Source: M3007 sp031425035
GTDB taxonomy: Bacteria; Bacteroidota; Bacteroidia; Chitinophagales; Saprospiraceae
DNA: 64,000 nucleotides
Assembly: GCA_031425035.1 (NCBI GenBank)
Contig: JANPIN010000064.1
Coordinates: 25,055-89,054 of the forward strand
Direction of reading: 5' to 3'
Shown here: positions 1 through 9,745 of the stretch, piece by piece
How positions within the stretch are numbered: position 1 is the stretch's first letter
How the letters are laid out: every line of letters begins with the position of its first letter
The notes under the pieces: model-generated
What the model was told of the DNA's origin: nothing
What the model saw: only the letters and a program-made list of their open reading frames with translations
The model's database searches: none
Program-made: the position numbers and the translations under genes

Positions 1-1623
1 TATTTATATATCGGGCTGGGCGATGGCGGTTCCGGCGGCGATCCGCAGGGTAACGGTCAAAAACTAACCACTTTGTTGGGCAAAATCCTGCGCATCGACG
101 TGGACAGCAGTACGGTGGCCAACCCGTACAAAATCCCGGCCGACAATCCGTTTTACGGCAGTACCGCCGTAAAACAGGAAATCTGGGCCTATGGTATTCG
201 CAATCCATGGCGCATGTCCTTTGACCGACTCAACGGTGATCTGTGGATCGGCGACGTGGGTCAGAACGCCCGCGAAGAGATCGACTACCAGCCTGCCGGT
301 GCCCCCGGCGGCCGCAATTACGGCTGGAATTGTTTCGAGGGCACCATTCCGTATGGCGCCGGTTGTGCCGTTGCCAATCACACGCTACCCGTGTTCGATT
401 ATTTGAATCCGAGCATCGGTTGTTCCGTCACTGGCGGTTATCGCTACCGGGGCAGCAAATACCAGGCTCTGTACGGCAAATACCTGTTCACCGACTATTG
501 CAGCGGCCGCTGGTGGACGCTGACGCAAAACGCGAACGGCTCGTTTACGGGCGCCATCATCGCCGACCTGTCCGATAACTCCTACACCACTTTGGGCGAG
601 GATTCCAAAGGGGAATTATACGTAGCCACCGATGGCGGCGGTAAAATCCAGAAGATCACCGAGCTGTGTTCCGGTTTTGGTGTTACTGGTACGGCCAGCG
701 CTGCCGTGTGCGACAGTTCCTTTGCGGGCACCATTTTTCTGGAAGTCACGGGTGGGTTATCACCGGTAACTTATGCATGGTCCAATGGAATTACGGATAA
801 GGACATCGTGTACCTGAACCCTGGCCAGTATATCGTCACGGTGAAAGATGCCAACGCCTGCGAGCGCCGCGATACGTTCGTGATCGCCAATGCCACTCCC
901 GCGGGGCCGGTAGTTTCGACCAATGGCAGCACGGTGCTTTGTCCCGGCGCAACGATAACGTTAACGGCTGTTAATCAGGCACTTGCGCCGGGTGTTTTGT
1001 ACCAATGGTTCAGAAACGGCGTGGTTATTCCCAATCAAAACGACAGTTTGCTGACCACTGGCCAGACTGGTTTATATCAGGTCAGAACGCTGGGCGAGCC
1101 TTGTTTATCGGCGCTTTCCGCCCCGGTAAACGTGCAAACAGAAACCCTGCAGCTTCCACAGGTTACTGCCCAGGGCTCTATCCTGCGTGCTGCGGGTAGC
1201 GACTGGGTAAGTTACCAGTGGTTACTGGCCGGCCAGCCGGTTGCCGGAGCGACCGATAGTATTTTTATGCCGCTTCAGTCGGGCATTTATGCCGTCATAA
1301 CCACTACGGTGAACGGCTGTACTTACCAGTCGGGTGAAATTTCGTTCACTGTTTCCAGTACGGCTCTGCCCGCTAACGTGACCAAATTCTCCCTCGCGCC
1401 CAATCCGACGGCCGATCAGGCGATGCTGAGCATGGAGCTGAAACGAGCAGAAAACACCATCATTTCCATGACTGACAGTCAGGGCCGGACGGTATTTTCC
1501 CAGAGTCGCCAGGAGCAGAAAATCGCTTTGCCGATCGATCTGCGCGCTTTGCCGGTGGGCACTTATTTCGTGCAGGTACAGACGGAGAAGGGGAGTTTTG
1601 TGCGGCAGTTGGTGCGGCGGTAG
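1..1623 (+). CDS. Secreted PQQ-type glucose/sorbosone dehydrogenase with SprB-like repeat and T9SS sorting domain (5' end missing)
   Basis: The reading frame is open from base 1, so the window starts inside the gene. The first part carries signatures of the glucose/sorbosone dehydrogenase beta-propeller family: YIGLGDGGSGGDP, LLGKILRIDVD, AYGIRNPWRMSFD and GDVGQNAREEID. These enzymes oxidise sugars or polyols with PQQ in the cell envelope or outside the cell. After about residue 220 there is a SprB-like repeat (PVTYAWSNG, YIVTVKDANAC), then an Ig-like stretch, and finally a type A T9SS sorting domain (LAPNPTADQ to VRQLVRR). It is therefore probably exported through the outer membrane and anchored or released there. 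The substrate cannot be told from the sequence. The missing N-terminus should hold the signal peptide and first propeller blades. Confidence 0.85.
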   Translation, partial: YLYIGLGDGGSGGDPQGNGQKLTTLLGKILRIDVDSSTVANPYKIPADNPFYGSTAVKQEIWAYGIRNPWRMSFDRLNGDLWIGDVGQNAREEIDYQPAGAPGGRNYGWNCFEGTIPYGAGCAVANHTLPVFDYLNPSIGCSVTGGYRYRGSKYQALYGKYLFTDYCSGRWWTLTQNANGSFTGAIIADLSDNSYTTLGEDSKGELYVATDGGGKIQKITELCSGFGVTGTASAAVCDSSFAGTIFLEVTGGLSPVTYAWSNGITDKDIVYLNPGQYIVTVKDANACERRDTFVIANATPAGPVVSTNGSTVLCPGATITLTAVNQALAPGVLYQWFRNGVVIPNQNDSLLTTGQTGLYQVRTLGEPCLSALSAPVNVQTETLQLPQVTAQGSILRAAGSDWVSYQWLLAGQPVAGATDSIFMPLQSGIYAVITTTVNGCTYQSGEISFTVSSTALPANVTKFSLAPNPTADQAMLSMELKRAENTIISMTDSQGRTVFSQSRQEQKIALPIDLRALPVGTYFVQVQTEKGSFVRQLVRR

Positions 1624-1645
1624 AATTTCTCCTCCCAATAAACAC

Positions 1646-1653
1646 TATCTTTG
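1646..1653 (+). promoter_or_regulatory. Bacteroidota -7 promoter element before ahcY
   Basis: TATCTTTG matches the TAnnTTTG consensus exactly and lies about 100 bp before the ahcY start. No convincing -33 TTTG was seen at the usual distance. It implies a leader of roughly 90 nt. Confidence 0.5.
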
Positions 1654-1684
1654 CCCCTCTTTTTGGCAACCTAACCAAACGAAG

Positions 1685-1725
1685 TTTTGTTTGCCGAACT
1701 GAGTAGACTTTATTTCCAAACAAAA
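1685..1725 (+). other. Inverted repeat in the ahcY leader
   Basis: TTTTGTTTG (1685-1693) is the exact reverse complement of CAAACAAAA (1717-1725), separated by 23 nt. In the transcript this gives a 9-bp AU-rich stem ending 26 nt before the ahcY start codon. It has no U-tract, so it is not an intrinsic terminator. It could be a translational control element or chance; it does not match a SAH riboswitch as far as I can judge by eye. Confidence 0.35.
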
Positions 1726-1751
1726 GCGCGTATGCGCTCAATATTTTCCCT

Positions 1752-3068
<1,317 letters not shown>

Positions 3069-3160
3069 GTTATGGGTTATAAGTTATGGTGGGCAAGTTC
3101 AATCCGGATGACTATTCGATATGGAGTTGATAAACTGGCTTGTAGCTGACTAAAAATTGG

Positions 3161-3200
3161 AGCGCTACCTCGGGAAACCGGGGTAGCGCTTTTTGTTTTT
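3161..3200 (+). terminator. Rho-independent terminator after ahcY
   Basis: AGCGCTACC (3161-3169) pairs with GGTAGCGCT (3182-3190). The stem continues through TCGG/CCGG to a GAAA tetraloop and is followed by TTTTTGTTTTT. It is a textbook intrinsic terminator. The rest of 3069-3305 holds only a short ATGGGTTATAAGTTATG low-complexity run and AT-rich sequence. Confidence 0.92.
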
Positions 3201-3305
3201 AGAAAAATATTGTTTAACTTTATTTCTGAAAAACCTATAAAAATAGGATAAACAGAAATGAACCTGCTCGAATTTTCAACTGCCGCAATTATTTAACAGG
3301 CAGAT

Positions 3306-4673
3306 CTAGGGTAAAACCACCAATTTCCGTACCCCCATCTTTCCTCCTGCTTCCAGCCGCACAAAGTACAGGCCCGCACTTTGCCCCGGCAGATCCAGCG
3401 GCTCCTGCAACTGCGCGGCGTCGAAGGTTTTCTCCACTACGAGTTTGCCATACATATCGAACACCCGCAGCCGGCCTTTCACCTGATTCTCAAAATCAGC
3501 GCTTATACGCACCTGTCCGGTTGCCGTGGGATTGGGGGATAAACGGAAGTCAAGCGCTTCCCTGGCCGGCTCGGTGGCCGCAGTTACCCCGCAATTGGCC
3601 GGCGTCGGCAGCGGCTGGGTACAATACCAGATGGTATCGCCCTGCAGGTAGTGCGACAGGCTTTCGGGCTGGCAGCCAGGTCCGGCAATCGTAATAGTGC
3701 AGCTACCAAGCAACTCCCCGTTGCAGTTGAAAAAATCGGTGAACTGGGCGTCGATGCCTATAAAAACGTGGATGCCAATCACCGGGTTGGAATTATACGT
3801 CTGGTAAATGTTCACCAGCACGCCCGGCTGCGAGGGCAGGCAATCGGGATGCAACGCCAGGTAGTGCGGTATGGAATCCTGTAGCCAGGGCAGGCAAAGC
3901 GGCTCCGTACCACAACCGAATACGTTGTTGCAGGCCACCTCCTGGGTCAACTGGTCGCCTTCCACCCCCAGGAAGTCCACCGAGCAGTCGGGCTGTATGA
4001 GGAAAGTCCAGCTGCGGTGATAAATGCAGCCCGCCGGACAATCGCCCCAGCGAACGGTGAAAGTCAGGGTGACGCCGCCGGCCACGGTATCCAGTTCAAT
4101 GTCGCCGCCTCCGCCGATCACCGTGTTGGTTTCCGCCAAGCCGCCGGGAATGCCGTTGAACAGGGCCGCCAGGGCGACGGTATTGACCGGTTGGCTGGTT
4201 TGAAAAGTGAAAATATACTGGCCCCCGGCCTGCAGGCTATTCGTTTCCTGCAAACCGTAGTCGTAGATCAGGCTGTCCAGCTGCTTATTTCCGCTCGGAT
4301 AAATATCCTGGTACAGCCGTTGGGCCCATAACTGGCTGGTATCCGCCGTGAGGGTAATTTCCTGCGGACTAACCGGCGCGGGGAAAGCCAGGATGTCGAG
4401 GCAGTCCATGACCGTGTCGCGCTCGGGGAATTGTTTGGCATTATAGACGGCCGACAGTGCTTCTAAAATGGGATTATAGAGCGCTTTGGAAATTTGCACA
4501 GAATCCGCATAGGCCGGATGACCGAGCATCTGGCGCAGCGCGAGCATTTTTGCACTGCCCAGGTAGTGGCTGCGGACAAGGGTGGGGACGGAGCAGGAAT
4601 CGGGTAACTGGGCGGAAAGCGAGGTCGCGGCAAACAGAACGGCCGGCAACAAAAAGAGAAAAATTTTCTTCAT
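3306..4673 (-). CDS. Secreted protein with T9SS C-terminal sorting domain
   Basis: Starting at the ATG at 4673 gives 455 residues and a clear signal peptide (MKKIFLFLLPAVLFAATSLS, cut near SAQ). Longer in-frame starts would put an unlikely extension in front of it. The middle is Cys-rich and matches no family I can name; it mixes Thr/Gly-rich beta segments with pairs such as CPAGCIYH. The C-terminus is a type A T9SS sorting domain: LSPNPTATGQVRIS, LRVFDMYGKLV, GLYFVRLEAGG, RKLVVLP. It is probably a surface or released protein of unknown role. It converges with ahcY and stands alone. Confidence 0.8.
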   Translation of the reverse strand: MKKIFLFLLPAVLFAATSLSAQLPDSCSVPTLVRSHYLGSAKMLALRQMLGHPAYADSVQISKALYNPILEALSAVYNAKQFPERDTVMDCLDILAFPAPVSPQEITLTADTSQLWAQRLYQDIYPSGNKQLDSLIYDYGLQETNSLQAGGQYIFTFQTSQPVNTVALAALFNGIPGGLAETNTVIGGGGDIELDTVAGGVTLTFTVRWGDCPAGCIYHRSWTFLIQPDCSVDFLGVEGDQLTQEVACNNVFGCGTEPLCLPWLQDSIPHYLALHPDCLPSQPGVLVNIYQTYNSNPVIGIHVFIGIDAQFTDFFNCNGELLGSCTITIAGPGCQPESLSHYLQGDTIWYCTQPLPTPANCGVTAATEPAREALDFRLSPNPTATGQVRISADFENQVKGRLRVFDMYGKLVVEKTFDAAQLQEPLDLPGQSAGLYFVRLEAGGKMGVRKLVVLP

Positions 4674-4814
4674 ACGGGGTAGAGTCGTGCAGCTAGAGAA
4701 TGGATGGCTTGGCCGTATTTTGCAAAATTTCGGGCAAAACAGGGTCTGGAACATTGATAAAAAAGAAATGCCACTCATTTATGCCACCCCAAACCAACAA
4801 ACCACCAACCCACC

Positions 4815-5342
4815 TCAACAACCATTGCCCATCTCCTCGTTCAAGCTCAATTTCGGCGGACCTTCTTTTTCCAGGCCCTGCACCAGTTGCAGCATGGTCG
4901 CTGCCAGCGTTTCCATCTCTTCTTCGCCGATGATTTGCGCAAATTTGCGCTTTAACTCATTCATCGCGTGGTAAACACAAGTAAGTAACTCCATACCCCT
5001 GTGGCTCAGAAAAATCACCGTGGAACGCGCATCTTTTTCATGGGCCTGGGTATATATGTAGCCTTGTTCTTCCAGCACTTTCACGACCTTGCTCATCGCC
5101 TGTTTGGTCACGCCTGTGCGGCGGGCAAGTTCGGTGGTGGTCACGCCGGTTTCACTCAAATTACCAAATACGGAGAGATGACCCATTTGAAAGTTGGGAA
5201 AACCGCTGTTCTCCAGGCGCGGTTCCACGAAGTCGTGCATATAACGTTTTAGCCGCCACATCAGTCGCCCCATGGAGCCATCCCGAATGGCATAGTACTG
5301 CTGGAAGTCAAATGTTTTGGCAAACTCGGTCAGGCTGTTCAT
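4815..5342 (-). CDS. MarR-family transcriptional regulator
   Basis: A 175-residue winged-helix protein. TGVTTTELARRTGVTKQAMSKVVKVLEEQGYI (about 70-101) is the recognition region, followed by the wing DARSTVIFLSHRGMEL. MarR proteins bind palindromes as dimers and are usually released by small aromatic or drug-like ligands. It is divergent from the efflux operon beginning at 5458 and is very likely its repressor and its own. Three AGTCAA/TTGACT half-sites between the two genes are the probable operator. Confidence 0.9.
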   Translation of the reverse strand: MNSLTEFAKTFDFQQYYAIRDGSMGRLMWRLKRYMHDFVEPRLENSGFPNFQMGHLSVFGNLSETGVTTTELARRTGVTKQAMSKVVKVLEEQGYIYTQAHEKDARSTVIFLSHRGMELLTCVYHAMNELKRKFAQIIGEEEMETLAATMLQLVQGLEKEGPPKLSLNEEMGNGC

Positions 5343-5359
5343 AATCTGCTGTTATCCGG

Positions 5360-5367
5360 CAAAGATA
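5360..5367 (-). promoter_or_regulatory. Bacteroidota -7 element of the marR promoter
   Basis: On the minus strand CAAAGATA reads TATCTTTG, an exact TAnnTTTG match 18 bp before the regulator's start codon. A TTG on the same strand (complement of 5384-5386) lies a little closer than an ideal -33 element. Confidence 0.55.
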
Positions 5368-5395
5368 AAGCGAAAATTTTTTTCAACATAAAATT

Positions 5396-5423
5396 AGTCA
5401 ACTTACTTGACTTTAATAGTCAA
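5396..5423. promoter_or_regulatory. Probable MarR operator, three alternating half-sites
   Basis: The pattern is AGTCAA, 5 nt, TTGACT, 5 nt, AGTCAA, giving two overlapping dyads in 28 bp. It lies between the divergent marR and efflux genes. The central TTGACT is 21 bp before the efflux -7 element, so it overlaps the likely -33 region. A bound dimer there would block polymerase. Binding is inferred; the symmetry is seen directly. Confidence 0.7.
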
Positions 5424-5430
5424 CCAGGTT

Positions 5431-5438
5431 TACCTTTG
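5431..5438 (+). promoter_or_regulatory. Bacteroidota -7 element of the efflux operon promoter
   Basis: TACCTTTG is an exact TAnnTTTG match, with TTG of the central operator half-site 21 bp upstream as a plausible -33 element. The start codon is 19 bp downstream, which implies a very short leader. Confidence 0.65.
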
Positions 5439-5457
5439 CCGCGCAAAATTTAACGTA

Positions 5458-6504
5458 ATGGCAACAGAACAGACCAACCCGATCCGTAAATTCATTCCCC
5501 GCATCATTCTACTCGTCGCACTGGCCGTCGGCGGCTGGTACGGTTATCAGTACTGGAAAAACAGCCAGCTCTACGAAAGCACGGATAATGCGCAGGTAGA
5601 AGGGAAAACCGCGCCGGTGCTGGCCCGGGTCGCCGGCTACGTACAAATGCTCGGCGCGGAAGACTACCAGCAACTGCATACGAACCAGCTGGTGGCCGTC
5701 ATCGATTCGCAGGAGTACACCATTGCGGTGGCCCAGGCCGAAGCCGACTACCGGCAAGCCATCGCCGATCTGGAAAATGCCCGCGCCAGTCTGCGGAATG
5801 TGGCCCAGACCATCAACGTGGCCAATGCCAATGCCTCCGTGCAGGCCATCCGCCGCGACAAGGCGAAAACGGACCTGCAGCGCGACCAGAACCTCTACAG
5901 CGGCAATGCCCTGACCCAGCGCCAGTTGGACGAGACCAAGTCCGGTGTCGATATTCAGGAAAAACAACTGTCGGCGAGCCAGGCCCAGATCACCCAGGCG
6001 CAGGTGTCGCAGGGCGCGGCACTGGCTACCATTAAGAAAATGGAGGCCATCGTGCAGGTGAAAAAAACGGTGCTGGAACAACAGCAGCTGCGCCTGACCT
6101 ACACGAAAATTTACGCCCCGATTTCCGGTAAAACCGGCAAGGTGAACATTTCTACCGGCCAGTACGTGCAGCCCGGGCAAACTCTTTTCACCATTGTGAA
6201 CGACTCCACCTACTGGATCATCGCCAATTTCAAGGAAACGCAACTGGAGAAAATGCACGTGGGACAATCGGTGAAAATCAAGGCGGACGCTTTCCCCAAC
6301 CTGGACATTACTGGTAAAATCGCCACGATCTCGGAGGCTACGGGCGCCAAATTTTCGCTGCTGCCGGCCGATAATGCATCCGGCAATTTCGTGAAAGTGA
6401 CCCAGCGGATACCGGTAAAGATCCAGTTGGATAACCCGGAGCAGTACCGCGACAAATTACGGGCCGGCCTCAGCGTAGAAGTTTCGGTTCGGGTGGCAGA
6501 GTAA
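5458..6504 (+). CDS. HlyD/EmrA-type periplasmic adaptor of a drug efflux pump
   Basis: 348 residues from the ATG at 5458; a longer frame would begin upstream of the promoter. One N-terminal membrane anchor (FIPRIILLVALAVGGWYGYQYW, about 12-33) is followed by a lipoyl half (NAQVEGKTAPVLARVAGYV), a long Ala/Gln-rich alpha-helical hairpin (about 85-210), the second lipoyl half (YAPISGKTGKVNISTGQYV) and a beta-barrel (FTIVNDSTYWIIANFKETQ). These adaptors join an inner-membrane transporter to a TolC channel. The next two genes supply those partners, so this is the first gene of a complete tripartite pump under the divergent MarR protein. Confidence 0.93.
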   Translation: MATEQTNPIRKFIPRIILLVALAVGGWYGYQYWKNSQLYESTDNAQVEGKTAPVLARVAGYVQMLGAEDYQQLHTNQLVAVIDSQEYTIAVAQAEADYRQAIADLENARASLRNVAQTINVANANASVQAIRRDKAKTDLQRDQNLYSGNALTQRQLDETKSGVDIQEKQLSASQAQITQAQVSQGAALATIKKMEAIVQVKKTVLEQQQLRLTYTKIYAPISGKTGKVNISTGQYVQPGQTLFTIVNDSTYWIIANFKETQLEKMHVGQSVKIKADAFPNLDITGKIATISEATGAKFSLLPADNASGNFVKVTQRIPVKIQLDNPEQYRDKLRAGLSVEVSVRVAE

Positions 6505-6546
6505 GAACTCCGTCCTTTCAACATCTCACCACCTCAATCCTTACTC

Positions 6547-8118
6547 ATGGCTTTGCAAGGTTTCCGCAAGTGGATCATTGTTGCCGTTGCCATTTCCGCC
6601 GCGATCATGGAGTTGATCGACACCTCGATCGTGAACGTGGGGCTGCTCCAGATGGCCGGATCGCTGGGCGTCAACGTGGAAGATGTGGCCTGGGTCATTA
6701 CGGCCTACGCCATTGCCAACGTGATCATCATCCCGCTGACGGGCTTTTTTCAGCGCTATTTCGGGCGCAAAAACTACTTTATTGCCTCCATTATCCTGTT
6801 CACCATAGCCTCCTACCTCTGCGGCATGGCCAACAGTCTGCCCATGCTGGTACTCGCCCGTTTTATTCAGGGCATTGGCGGCGGGGCACTGTTATCGGTT
6901 TCGCAGGGCCTTTTGTTCGATTCCTTTACGCCCCAGCAGCGTCCGATCGCCTCAGCGGTGTTCGGCATGGGCATTGTACTGGGCCCAACTTTCGGACCCA
7001 CCCTGGGCGGTTATATTATTGATAATTACCACTGGTCGTGGATGTTTTTCATCAACATTCCGGTGGGTATACTGGCCGTAGCGCTGAGTTACACCTTCAT
7101 CGAGACCAAGCCGGAAGAGCTGAATATCGACCGGAAATCCATCAAAATCGATTATTTCGGTATTGTGCTACTGGCCGTCGGTATTGGTTGTCTGCAATTC
7201 GTACTGGAGCGTGGGGAGGCGGACGACTGGTTCGATAGCAACCTGATCAGTGTTTGTACGGTGCTGACGGTCATTTGTCTGCTCGGTTTTGGCTGGTGGG
7301 AATTACGCATCGACGATCCGGTGGTGAATCTGCGTATTTTCAAGAACCGAAATTTATCGCTCGGCACCGCACTGATGTTCGTGATCGGGATCGGCCTGTT
7401 CACTTCGGTGTACATGTACCCGCTGTTTGTGCAGCGGATTGTCGGCTACACGGCCACGCAAACGGGCCGCCTGCTCATTCCGGGCAGTATTATTTCGGTC
7501 TTTCTCTTCCCCCTGGCGGGGCGGCTACTGGCCAAAGGGGTGCCACCGGCGCGCCTGATCATGTTCGGTTATATTGGTTTCGCGGTGTTCTGCTACGTGC
7601 TGTCCACCTTGAATGCCAATGCCTCGGCGGGCATGTTCATTGGTGCGCTGATGATCCGCGGTTTCGGTCTGGCTTTCGCCAACGTACCGCTCATCAATCA
7701 GTCGGTGGCCACGCTGGCGCCGAAAGACCTGCCGATGGGGATCGCCATCACCAACATGATTCGTCAGGTGGGCGGTGCTTTCGGCATTGCGCTGACCAAT
7801 ACGTATATCGGGCAGCGTTTGCCGCAGCACGTGAACGACCTGAGCAGCCGCATTCAGGACGGCGATCCGCTGACCAGTGATCGGATCAACGGCATTTCCC
7901 AGACCCTCATTTCCCGGGGCGTCAATCCCTTCGATGCCATGTTCGCTACCTACCAGAACCTGTCATTTACCATTCAAAAACAGGCGCTTATGCTGTCTTA
8001 CCTGGATGTGTTCCGCGCAGCGATGGTGTTCTTCATCATCACCCTGCCGCTGGTATTTTTCCTGCAAAATAAAAAGCCGAGTGCGGCAGCGATCAAGGCG
8101 GCCGCGGAAGCCCACTAA
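6547..8118 (+). CDS. EmrB/QacA-type MFS drug transporter (DHA2 family, 14 membrane segments)
   Basis: 523 residues, the usual length of 14-segment DHA2 proton antiporters. Helix 1 carries MELIDTSIVNVGLLQMAGSL, matching the family's D1 motif (LDxTIVNVALP). Helix 5 carries the antiporter motif C region GMGIVLGPTFGPTLGGY. The long loop after FIETKPEELNIDRK separates the halves. It should sit in the inner membrane and exchange protons for hydrophobic compounds, passing them to the adaptor encoded 42 bp upstream and the channel downstream. The substrate cannot be predicted. No unusual residues were seen. Confidence 0.93.
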   Translation: MALQGFRKWIIVAVAISAAIMELIDTSIVNVGLLQMAGSLGVNVEDVAWVITAYAIANVIIIPLTGFFQRYFGRKNYFIASIILFTIASYLCGMANSLPMLVLARFIQGIGGGALLSVSQGLLFDSFTPQQRPIASAVFGMGIVLGPTFGPTLGGYIIDNYHWSWMFFINIPVGILAVALSYTFIETKPEELNIDRKSIKIDYFGIVLLAVGIGCLQFVLERGEADDWFDSNLISVCTVLTVICLLGFGWWELRIDDPVVNLRIFKNRNLSLGTALMFVIGIGLFTSVYMYPLFVQRIVGYTATQTGRLLIPGSIISVFLFPLAGRLLAKGVPPARLIMFGYIGFAVFCYVLSTLNANASAGMFIGALMIRGFGLAFANVPLINQSVATLAPKDLPMGIAITNMIRQVGGAFGIALTNTYIGQRLPQHVNDLSSRIQDGDPLTSDRINGISQTLISRGVNPFDAMFATYQNLSFTIQKQALMLSYLDVFRAAMVFFIITLPLVFFLQNKKPSAAAIKAAAEAH

Positions 8119-8122
8119 GAAT

Positions 8123-8249
8123 GGTTGATAAAAGGGTTTATAAGGTTTATGAGGTTTATAATAGCCGGCTTCATCCCATCAACCCCATCAACCTTTTTTA
8201 TAAACCTTATCAACTTTTTATCAACCTCATCAACCCTTCCCCATCAACC
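8123..8249. repeat. Long imperfect inverted repeat of GGTTGATAA/TTATCAACC units (upstream of tolC)
   Basis: The left part is built from GGTTGATAA, GGGTTTATAAGG and TTTATGAGG units. The right part holds their reverse complements (CCCATCAACC, TATAAACCTTATCAAC, CAACCTCATCAACC), with a short AGCCGGCTTC centre. It fills the gap between the emrB-like and tolC-like genes. A very similar array lies just after the tolC-like gene at 9607-9742. Confidence 0.75.
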
Positions 8250-8289
8250 GCCTTCACCATCGAATTTTCTGATTTCCAATAAATTATCT

Positions 8290-9597
8290 ATGAAAAATAC
8301 CAACCTGCTGGTTTTCGTACTGCTTACCGTTTTTGGGGTAAACAGCAGCTCGGCGCAGCAAACCCCGGCGGCTTTACGGGCGCTGGTGGAACAGGCGAAT
8401 GCCAACTTTCCCCGGCTGAAAGAGGCCGAAGCCCAGCTCCGCGCCAATCAGTTGCGGGTAGACGTGGCCCGGACCGCCCTGCAGCCTTACGCGACCGCCA
8501 ATTTTCAATATCGCTACATTAATCCGGTCGCCAAAGCGTCCTTCCCGACGCCGGATGGTCCGCAGTCGGTCCAGTTCACGCCGTATAGCAACTACGACCT
8601 GAATGCCCAGGGCTCGCTTACCCTTTACGATTTTGGTAAAACGGATGCTTCCATCCAGCGGGCGCAGGAAGACGTGACCAGCGCCCAGCATAATCTGGCC
8701 TGGAACAAGCATAATCTGGCGTTTCAGATCGCGCAGCTCTACTATGGCGTGGCTTACCTGCAGCGCAGTATGGCCGTGCAGGATTCGGTGCTGCGGAGTC
8801 TGGGGGAAGTGTTGCAGCAGACCGAATTTCGCTATAAAAACGGCGACGTACTCGAACTGGACCTGCTAAACCAGCAGGTCCGCATCGAAACGACGCATAA
8901 CCGTAAGGTGGACCTGGAAAACCAGCTGGCCAAACAAAAGATCTTGCTGGCCTACCTCACCGGCGCGGAAGCCCCGGCGGTGGATGCTGCGGCGGTCGAT
9001 TTCTCTACCGCCAGTGCGGCCCTGAATGCAGATGGCCTGTATCAGCAGGCGCAAAACAGCAACCTCGAACTGGCCCTGGCCAACGACCGGCTGCGGGCCT
9101 CGCAGGCCGACCTCGTGGTGGCGGAACATGCCAATCGCCCGGTCGTGACACTGAGTGGGGCCGCCGGTTTCAAGAACGGGTATTTGCCATCGATTGCCGA
9201 GCCCAGATTCAACGTAGCGGGCGGCGTAGGCATCACCGCGCCTATTTATTCGGGTAAACGTTTTACCCTGCAAAAACAAAGCGCCCGTATTTCCTACGAA
9301 GCCGGCCAGCAAAACCTGGCTTATGTGCAGACAACTTTACAACGGGATATAGCCACGGTTTTAGCCGATATGGCCAGCAACCGCCAGCGCCTGATCAACC
9401 TGCAGACCCAGACCCGCCAGGCCGATAAAGCCCTCGAAATCGCCCGTACCCGATACCGCTACGGCACGCTGACTTTCCCGGAACTGGATACCGCGCAAAC
9501 CGCCGTGGAAGAAGTGCGCTTGAGCCGACTGAGTATTGAATACTCGCTGCTAATGAATGCGCTGGAAATCAAGCGGTTGACGGGGGAGGAGCTGTAG
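8290..9597 (+). CDS. TolC-family outer-membrane efflux protein
   Basis: 435 residues from the ATG at 8290, which begins a normal signal peptide (MKNTNLLVFVLLTVFGVNSS, cut at SSAQQ). Two outer-membrane efflux repeats follow, each a long alpha-helical hairpin with short beta segments (YRYINPVAKASFPTPDG, LYDFGKTDASI, and in the second half APIYSGKRFTLQKQSA). TolC proteins trimerise into a channel across the outer membrane and periplasm. Its place after adaptor and MFS genes supports a dedicated pump. A 171-bp repeat-filled gap separates it from the transporter gene, so read-through or a separate promoter are both possible. Confidence 0.92.
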   Translation: MKNTNLLVFVLLTVFGVNSSSAQQTPAALRALVEQANANFPRLKEAEAQLRANQLRVDVARTALQPYATANFQYRYINPVAKASFPTPDGPQSVQFTPYSNYDLNAQGSLTLYDFGKTDASIQRAQEDVTSAQHNLAWNKHNLAFQIAQLYYGVAYLQRSMAVQDSVLRSLGEVLQQTEFRYKNGDVLELDLLNQQVRIETTHNRKVDLENQLAKQKILLAYLTGAEAPAVDAAAVDFSTASAALNADGLYQQAQNSNLELALANDRLRASQADLVVAEHANRPVVTLSGAAGFKNGYLPSIAEPRFNVAGGVGITAPIYSGKRFTLQKQSARISYEAGQQNLAYVQTTLQRDIATVLADMASNRQRLINLQTQTRQADKALEIARTRYRYGTLTFPELDTAQTAVEEVRLSRLSIEYSLLMNALEIKRLTGEEL

Positions 9598-9606
9598 GGC
9601 ATAATT

Positions 9607-9742
9607 AGGTTGATAAGGTTTATGAGGTTGATAAGGGTTGATAAGGTTAATAATATGCTTGCATAATATTGATTATCAATGCCATGTGCTCATGTAATCA
9701 ACCTTATCAACCTTATCAACTTTATAAACCCTTATCAACCCT
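9607..9742. repeat. Long imperfect inverted repeat of GGTTGATAA/TTATCAACC units (downstream of tolC)
   Basis: AGGTTGATAAGG, TTTATGAGG, TTGATAAGGG and TTGATAAGG units on the left are mirrored by CAACCTTATCAACC, TTATCAAC, TTTATAAACCC and TTATCAACCC on the right, around an AT-rich centre. It lies between two convergent genes, so it may also act as a two-way terminator. It shares its vocabulary with 8123-8249. Confidence 0.75.
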
Positions 9743-9745
9743 ACC

